From: Owenia fusiformis
Taxonomy: Eukaryota; Annelida; Polychaeta; Sabellida; Oweniidae
Length of the DNA stretch: 64,000 bases
Direction: 5' to 3'
Assembly (NCBI GenBank): GCA_903813345.2
Contig: CAIIXF020000007.1
Span: 27,083,564 to 27,147,563 of the forward strand
This document shows, piece after piece, positions 56,900-64,000 of this stretch. Made by a program: the position numbers and the translations under genes. A model generated the notes under the pieces. The model made no database searches. It was not told the DNA's origin and saw nothing but the letters and a program-made list of their open reading frames with translations. Numbering within the stretch: position 1 is the first letter of the stretch; every line of letters begins with the position of its first letter.

Positions 56900-59818
56900 A
56901 CCAGTCCGTGGAAATCTGGGCTGGGACACTGCACACCTTAAGTAAAAATAGAATACGCAAGACTTTTCATAAGACTAAGAAATATGAATAATAACATATT
57001 AAACTACAACATACACATCTGGTCGATAAGGAGACATTCAAGTTCAGACTATAAAGTGCTTCAATTTCTCAGCAAGGATGATCTTGATAATATACTTGGT
57101 ATACCTTGAACATACACCAGTTGTTAAATCAACTCTCATACTATCAAGACACTCTATCAGTCACCTGACACATGGTTGAATTCAGTTTGGAACGATAAAC
57201 AACTCATAAATGGTAATAAACTCAGGACGTATCGCCTCTTTGGTGTGTGCGTAGAATCATATGTTATGGGTTGTCGAGTTGGCCGAGGTTGCGAGTTCGA
57301 GACGCGTGTGCTCTCGTGTTTATTCATATATATCAAGACATAACCGCTCTTTATTGGCCAGTTTAAGGTGTGGATCTTTACAACTTGGAATTTAAACTGG
57401 ACGTTTAACAAACAACCCCTCCCACAAAATATTTGCCCAGTGTGCACAGCCATAAGTTTTCCAGTGGAAACAGAAAGACGTTTCCTTTTTAGTCCATGAT
57501 AATATGACTCCGGAATATGAAGAGTCCGTAACACACGTAGTAATATTTTTAAAGAAGGTCCATGTCTTGATTTTTTAAAATACCGTTTGCTGAGAAAACT
57601 TTGAGCTTTGAAATGGAAATATGTCTTTATTACAAGGGGTCAAAAACGTCAATATTTTCGTTTGAATTTTATTAGACCTAGGGCGTCAATCTAATCATAT
57701 CTACAATAAATTGGATAATCATTATGTAAAAATGAAATACATAAATGTGCTTATTATTTTTTGTTTAATTTTTCGAATATTGGAGAACCAGATTCAACAA
57801 AATTGTTTGATTTATTCAATAAATCCATAGGTTAAATAACTTAGGGTATTATGTACTATTTGAGAGTTTTATTTAAAATGATCCCCAGGAGTCAAACAAG
57901 AATTATTTGCCAAAAACATAAAACAATGACAAATATGTAAAATATATATCTATTTGAATCCTATAGAGCTATTGCAACTTTTATATATTCAGGTGACGTG
58001 GCTTGTAGTCTATAAGAGGTATATGCAATCAAACGCCTTTACACGTCGCACGAAACTGGGGACAATTAGCGTAACATTATGGCGTCAAAAAAACAAAACA
58101 AAACAATGAGCAGTATAGGGCGCAAACAGCCTTACAACGTCAAAAACGACAAGCGTCACATTTTTTACAAGTTTAGTCAACCTAAAAATAAAATACTTTA
58201 TCCTTATCTAATCATTACAAAATTTACAGGGTAGCAAGATCTCGAGGACAATATTTCTAAAATGTTTTTGAATTTTGAAAAACGGTCAAGAAATCCACTT
58301 GGGGCGTTAGTAAAAATTGATATGTATGGAATTTGTGGTAAAAAATCGATGCGTCACATTTTTTCAAGTCTCGAAAACCAGCTCTTATTTTGATATTATT
58401 TGCAAAATAAACAAACCGGTTATTGTTTTGTAAATTTCGCCATGACAATATTGTGCAGTTAAATTTTCTTTCAAATCAGACCTAAATTAGAAGGTTAAAT
58501 GAAGGTAAACTTATTGCTCGTCCCATTCGCCTTCAAAACCTTACACAATTTTGAAAATTTTAAAAGCGTTCGTATAAGATAATTTGAAATGTAGCCGTTA
58601 AGCAATTGTGACGTCATAAATGCAAATGTTCCATTGAATAAATTGTGAAATTTAAGTGGGATTTTGATCATTATTTCAAAAGTTATCTCAATTTCAACGA
58701 GCCCTGTAAGCGTAAAGTGTTACGTCTTACAGCGTATTTGACGATGTCGGAGTATATTTATCTTTAAAATTTGTTGGATCCCATCAAAATTTTGAAGGAA
58801 AAATAATTTCATTGAAATGCGAATAAAAAATACTTCAAAATGATATGTAAAACACATAGTTGGCTTTTTAAATAAGGCAGAGATTAACGTTCAAAGCTGA
58901 GATAAGCCCGCATTTCCCGAATTGTCCCCAGGTCCGTGCACGTCATACTTCTCTTTTGACGTTACTGCTGCATATCATCGTAGTTTCTAATGGTAATATT
59001 TTCTTGGACATTACGGTTGGTTTTCATTACGGTAAAAATTTTACCATTTTTCTCAGTGAGTGAGCATTTTATAAATAACTGAGCAATATCTAACTAGGGG
59101 AAAAATAATTTTAGCCGTAGCCAGAGTCAGTCAAGGAAGAGCAATAAGTCTTCATTTATTGATAGTAGACCCCTGACGATGACAGTCCATATCTAGAAAC
59201 GTAATTAAGACCCATTTTTCAAAGAAGACCATAATTTTAGTATATGTCATAAAAACGATTTTCATTCCATGGACCATTTAGAGTGCCATGCCCACACAGG
59301 CATTAAAAAGTATTTTTAATAGTATTAGGAATCTGCTTCCTTGTAATTTCAATGTAATACACCGAGCCATTAAATGCTTACTCGTATAAGCTCTGCGATC
59401 ATCCACAGTTAACTTGCAAATATACATAGTACATAGTATTAATCCAACGATACAAATTTCCTACAAAGGGTTATTGTGAAGTTAAATTATTTTGCAGAAA
59501 GTTTGAATATGTTTAAAAGTGAAACTTTTTTAGAGTTGAAAGAAAGATACGAATGTGTCAGAGTTAAACTATAGAATCCAAATGTATGAAGTATGTACTT
59601 TGTATAAAATGTAGTTGAATTCTTAATCTTTATTATATTATAATTGCAAATGAAATGTACTTTTGTAATCTTGTATTTTATATTCATATATTATATATAT
59701 GTTATGTTTTAAATAATAAAAAAATAAAAATAAGGTGACATGAGGTCAAAGTCAACATTTATGGTTCAAGATCATTACAGGGTCGTAGCAAATTTGACTG
59801 GAGCGTAAGACTCCAGAC
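56900..59818. other. Intergenic, no gene supported
   Basis: AT-rich, nearly 3 kb. At 57262-57300 GTTGTCGAGTTGGCCGAG followed by GTTGCGAGTTCGAGACGC resembles tRNA A and B boxes with the middle missing, possibly a SINE head. A minus-strand open stretch of 125 codons over the same place (57157-57534) has no recognisable domain. Confidence 0.4.
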
Positions 59819-59825
59819 AGCAGAT

Positions 59826-60771
59826 GTTACGCGGTATATGGCATACATTCATGGTTGTGCGGTATTTGTGATACGGGTGAATATGCCATACTCACCTGCG
59901 GTATATGGCATATTCCGCAGGTGAGTATGCGATATTCCGCAGTGAATATGCGATACATTGATTTCAGTGAATACCCGATACTCACCTGCAAAATATGTCA
60001 TACTCACTTGCGGAATATGCCATATACCGCAGGTGAGTATGACATATACCGCAGGTGAAAACGTGATACAGAAAGCCTTGATTTGATTGGTAGCGAGAAT
60101 CGGCTCTAAATGTAAAACTACGCTGGATTACCAATATAGTTAGTGCGTCGAGTACTAATATATGAATCCTGCATTGATTGAGTAAGTTTATTACGCGAGA
60201 TTGGTGACTGATACTTCTGCTAAGTTAATATATTCGATACACAGTAGTGTTGATTCAGTAATCATTAAAATAATTTATATCGTTTTACTTGTTCGTTCAA
60301 TCGATGCAATTGACAATTGCGTACTTCCGTATCACGTTCTCATTGGTTAGTGTGTATGCCATATACCACAGGTGAATCTGTCATACACCGCAAGTGAATA
60401 TGCCATATTCGTTGCGGACTATGACATATTTTTGTATCGTGTTTACCGCGTAACAGATTACCACTATAGTTAGTGCGTCGAGTACTAATATATGAATCCT
60501 GGATTAATTGAGTAAGTTTATTACACGACTGATACTTCTGCTAAGTTAATATATTCGATAATGTTTGATTCAGTAATCATTATAATAATTTATAACGTTT
60601 TGTACTTGTTCGTTCAATCGATGCAATTGACAATTGCGTACTACCGTATCACGTTCTCATTGGTTAGTGTGTATGCCATATACCGCAGGTGAATCTGTCA
60701 TTCACCGCAAGTGAATATGCCATATTCGTTGCGGAATATGACATATTTTTGTATCGTGTTTACCGCGTAAC
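59826..60771. mobile_element. GCGGTATATGGCATATTC palindrome element, family F9, copy 2
   Basis: Ends GTTACGCGGTATATGGC and GTATCGTGTTTACCGCGTAAC; AGCAGAT is duplicated at 59819-59825 and 60772-60778 (7 bp). A complete unit (59826-60452) is followed by a second partial unit, so 60128-60452 repeats at 60458-60771 with a 330-bp period. It is the reverse complement of copy 1 in intron 2 of gene C. Confidence 0.85.
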
Positions 60772-60784
60772 AGCAGATATATTA

Positions 60785-61035
60785 AATCAATGAGTTTCTG
60801 TGGCGAGCGTAGGAAAACTATGGTTGTCTTGCGGTCTCCGAATGGCGTATACATTTTTTCTAGGCCGCAGGGTAGCCGTAGAAATTAAAACGTATACGCT
60901 TAACTTAGACCCAGTCATATTTTCTACTGCGACCGTACGGTCTATCACTTCTACGGTCAGTACCATTTCTACGCTCGCCGTAGAATTTCTGCGGTGTGAT
61001 ACTTTTGCAATCGCTCGGCTAGTTTTGAATTTCTG
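60785..61035. mobile_element. TIR element family F7, partial copy 3
   Basis: TTTCTGTGGCGAGCGTAGGA, CTTGCGGTCTCCG, GGCCGCAGGG.AGCCGTAGAA and TTTCTACGCTCGCCGTAGAA match the interior of 14298-15211. Neither terminus is present. Abuts the F9 element. Confidence 0.7.
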
Positions 61036-62043
61036 TTGATAACAGTAAATGCTTTTTTTTTATTTATATCAGTCCAAAGTTATAAATGTTATTTGTAGTG
61101 TAGTATATTATCAAATAAAAAGTGAAACAGTAACCAATAGTAACTTAATCTTTTGTAATTTAGGTGGCTGTGGTATCAGTAACCTATAGCAAATATTATT
61201 CCATGATGGTGAAATTTCCTGCACCCTGATTGATCCATGTGATCTTAATCACGGGGTGCCAACTACGACCATTACTTGAATTTGAGACCTTCCAGGTGTT
61301 TGAGTCCCTTTTAGCGGAGTTTTAGCTGTGATGAAGCACTTCTCACAGCTGGGGACCCAGCCGCTGTAACGAGGAACTATCTACAACAAAGCAATGTACC
61401 GACTACCGACAGAAAGGCATTTTGTTGTCGTCCGTTTAATGGAACAAGTTTGAAGAAAACGGTGCAGTATGAGACTCACAATCCTTGATTTTCAAACACC
61501 CGGTAGGTCTAAAATTCAAATTAACGGTCGTCGTTGGTACCGCACTCTCCACTTACCGTAGGCTACAGAGTGAAAATGATGTTAGCATATACGGATTTTG
61601 TTACGGATTTTGTATCCCAGATTTCCATCTAGGAAATGATACTGTAATCACCACAATCGAAAATTTTAGGATAAAAAGACGCATACGTAAATATAAGAAT
61701 GCGATTTGAAGCATGCACATTTTTCATGAAATAGTAAAAATCCAATGTGGCATACGAAAAGCGTTTCGTTGCACTCTTAACAGGTGAAATTAAAGTGACG
61801 AGACTGAAAACGAAACATATAATCCAAAAATCACACAACAGGGTCGTAAAGATTTTGAAATAATAGCCTACATTGATGAGAAAAATCTATGGGGTGAGAA
61901 AGTTGCTCTGCCTGATTTTTCTCCATTATTCCAAGTCCAAACCAAGATAGGAAATGGACCTGATTTTGGGGAAGTTTTAAAAATTCCTTGATCATGGAAC
62001 AAAAACGTTATTCCTTATTTTCTCGCGAAAGGAGGACCCCCAA
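61036..62043. other. Intergenic, slightly GC-richer patch
   Basis: 61220-61260 holds a hairpin (GCACCCTGATT against AATCACGGGGTGC). 61300-61580 is less AT-rich than its surroundings but has no sustained frame or splice structure that I can support. Confidence 0.4.
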
Positions 62044-62222
62044 AATAGATAAAATTAATATAAACCTTTTATTTCATTAACAAGATACTTTTTTAAATCA
62101 ACCAAACTTTCCTTTGTACAATTACAATATTGAGAGACCTAAACACGTTTTTCTTATGTCAATTTGTTCCAATGATGTTCTTATGCATGTTTCATTTCAA
62201 TCCGAACATATCGCTGTTCAAG
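62044..62222. mobile_element. Foldback element, family F2 (partial)
   Basis: AAACCTTTTATTTCATTAAC, AAATCAACCAAACTTTCC, AATTACAATATTGAGAGACC and TTGTTCCAATGA are the family core; termini missing. Confidence 0.65.
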
Positions 62223-62565
62223 AGCCAAAGTGTTCTATTTCAAAAAACATGACTTTTGGGAAATCAAGTTTTAAAGTTTGATACTAAATAACTTTTTTTG
62301 TATGAAACCCAGCTTTTTGATGTTTCTACAACTGATTTATATTAATATGATCTCTGATATTGCAAAAAATGGGAATTATTTGATTAGTTTAAGTATGTTT
62401 TTTAAAAACATGACAAGTGGAGATAGAACAATTTGAGTCATTTTTTTTTAGAAAAGCTGACTTAGGACAAATGTGAATTGAGATAGAACAATTACACAAT
62501 TTGAACAATTTATGACACCATAATTTGGTTCAGACAATGTAAAATTACAATGTAAAATACAAAAT

Positions 62566-62620
62566 AAAATATATCATTTTATATATAAAATATCATTTTA
62601 TATATAAAATATCATTATCT
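62566..62620. repeat. AT minisatellite
   Basis: About three units of ATATCATTTTATATATAAA in tandem. Confidence 0.7.
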
Positions 62621-64000
62621 GGGACATCATCAATTACATCAGCAACTTGTCATTTTTATTGCTCAGTTATATTATCTCACTAAATTAACATTATGTCTTC
62701 TTGTAGTTGTCATTTTATGTTCTAAGTTAAAAATCTCTGTTTGGTACATTAATTTCTATTAAATCACTAAGCAGCCTCTTTTGTCTTTTACTTTTTTTGT
62801 TTTCTTTGCTACTCCCTCGTTGGCTGCAAAGTTCCTTGGAAGCGATTGTCCATCCCAAGCTGTCTGCTCATTTTCCTTTCATTTGTGCTTGAGTTTTCAT
62901 TGTTTTTCTTGTAACTTTTTCCTACTTTTACATTATCAATAATTTCGTTCACACAGTTACGTAAAATTACAATCTAAAATACAAAATAAACAGTACTCTG
63001 AGAAAAAACACACATAGATATTAGACTTAATGTTGAAAAATAAAAGATATCATCAATTAGAAGACTTAAGGATATCATTATCAATATCTGAGACTTCATC
63101 AACTACTCCAGCTATCTGTCATTTTTATGTCTTACAAGTAAAGTTTTTTTAAATTAAGTAAATTACAAGTATTTTTTTTTGTTGTTTTCACTTTATGTCC
63201 TAAGTTAAAGATCTCTTTCGGTACGTTACGTATTTGGTAAGTTATATCACACTTAATTAACATTATGTCGTACAAGTAATTTTTGGCTCACACAGTGAGC
63301 CTATGGGATCGACCAGGCGTCCGTCCGTCAAATCAAGACAAAGAAAGAAGAAAATAAATGAAGAAACCAATGCAGCAAAAACAAATGACGTCCGTTGGTC
63401 CCTCCGTCCGTCAACATTGGCCGCACAAATTAAAACTGCTATTCAGATTGAGTCATAACCACATTCATTTTATGCATATCCATAATGCCTATTTGACCTA
63501 TCATCGCCATTTCCCAAATTCGCCCGGTTTCCGAGAAATTGCTGATTTTGACGTCAAAAAGTCAAATTATTTGTAAATACTAGACACTTTGTTGAAGAAG
63601 AACTTTCAAATAACTTGTAGTAGTTGCTTTATATGCAGCATGTCCTCTGAAGATTTCAAAGCTCTTGGAATTACAGTTTTTGGTGTTTACTCTATAAAAT
63701 TTGACAAAAAGTAGGACTTAGTCATTTTCAGGAAACTTTCTCATGTATAAAGTCAATGGCAGGTTTTGTGATTGACAAGTTTCTCAAAGTTTGCCTTATA
63801 CTTGATCATTTCTTGCAATGAATTACATTATTACTAGATTTAAGCATTCCCTACATATTGCTTAATATATGTCAGCATCAAATTTTTACCGTTTTTGAGA
63901 TATTTGACGTCAACAGTAAAAATAAGATATTTTTCAACTTGCTTCAATTTGACCAAATTCTTTTTTGAAAATCATCTACAAGTTGCCAAGTGTTCAAATC
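62621..64000. other. Intergenic, with GTCCGTCCGTC repeat
   Basis: A pair of similar stretches near 62580-62680 and 63080-63150 (ATCATTATC, GACATCATCAA.TAC, CATTTTTAT) suggests an old local duplication. From 63285, CACAGTGAGCCTATGGGATC followed by two GTCCGTCCGTC-type blocks looks like a dispersed repeat running off the end. No gene seen. Confidence 0.45.

Larger units (their letters stand above)
45800..56900. repeat. Segmental duplication, unit 2 (gene C unit)
   Basis: Partner of 20325-42700; the matching blocks are listed there. It is about half as long because it lacks the CACTG element, the 3.2-kb Tc1/mariner-type element, the GACAACTCGGACCC foldback and the Harbinger element. It has gained an F6 element, an F9 element and its own mariner copy. 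Confidence 0.8.

Noticed and set aside
57157-57534. Minus-strand 125-codon frame
   Set aside because: Includes the tRNA-like patch, no domain, no splice or homology support.

Overview
This is a eukaryotic, AT-rich window dominated by introns and transposable elements. It carries no bacterial-style operons, no rRNA, no convincing tRNA and no CRISPR array. The style points to a marine invertebrate: short coding exons in long introns, many foldback/MITE-type DNA transposons, mariner, Harbinger and LINE remnants, and scattered G-tract elements whose ends read GGCCCGTAGCCAGG. An echinoderm or hemichordate is my best guess and a lophotrochozoan is possible. The lineage call is inference only.

The backbone is a tandem family of three genes, all on the minus strand. 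I rebuilt them exon by exon from splice sites, reading phase and mutual similarity. Gene A (484-7173) encodes 341 aa, gene B (20580-38934) 360 aa and gene C (46388-54508) 356 aa. Each has five coding exons with the same intron phases (1, 0, 1, 0). Each encodes a signal peptide, one von Willebrand factor A domain with an intact MIDAS (DxSxS, Thr, Asp), and a C-terminal cysteine-rich domain split over two exons (RCCGCP core, then PFExAYxxGxCxCExC) that I do not recognise. B and C are close paralogues and lie in a segmental duplication: B unit about 20.3-42.7 kb, C unit about 45.8-56.9 kb. A is older and more diverged, with no obvious noncoding similarity to B or C.

Layout. 0.2-7.2 kb: gene A, whose introns hold foldback elements, a G-tract MITE and a small mariner MITE. 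7.3-20.0 kb: intergenic, with foldback elements, a 1.87-kb TIR transposon with 4-bp target duplication, a broken unidentified coding stretch at 8.4-8.8 kb, and a 5'-truncated LINE with a perfect 21-bp target duplication. 20.3-42.7 kb: gene B, swollen by a 5.3-kb CACTG-ended transposon, a 3.2-kb Tc1/mariner-type element, a 3.1-kb Harbinger element, and a mariner copy that itself contains an 852-bp Mutator-like element. 42.7-45.8 kb: spacer. 45.8-56.9 kb: gene C, compact, often keeping the empty sites of the B insertions. 56.9-64 kb: intergenic repeats, with no gene I can support.

Regulation. B has a TATA box about 30 bp upstream of a short noncoding exon, inside sequence that C lacks. B and C also share a farther upstream block with a conserved splice donor and an ETS-type TTCCGG motif, a candidate ancestral leader exon. 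B and C have AATAAA signals about 30 bp after their stops.

Limits. Everything was read by eye. Repeat boundaries are exact only where a target duplication, empty site or inverted terminus is quoted; otherwise allow some tens of bases.
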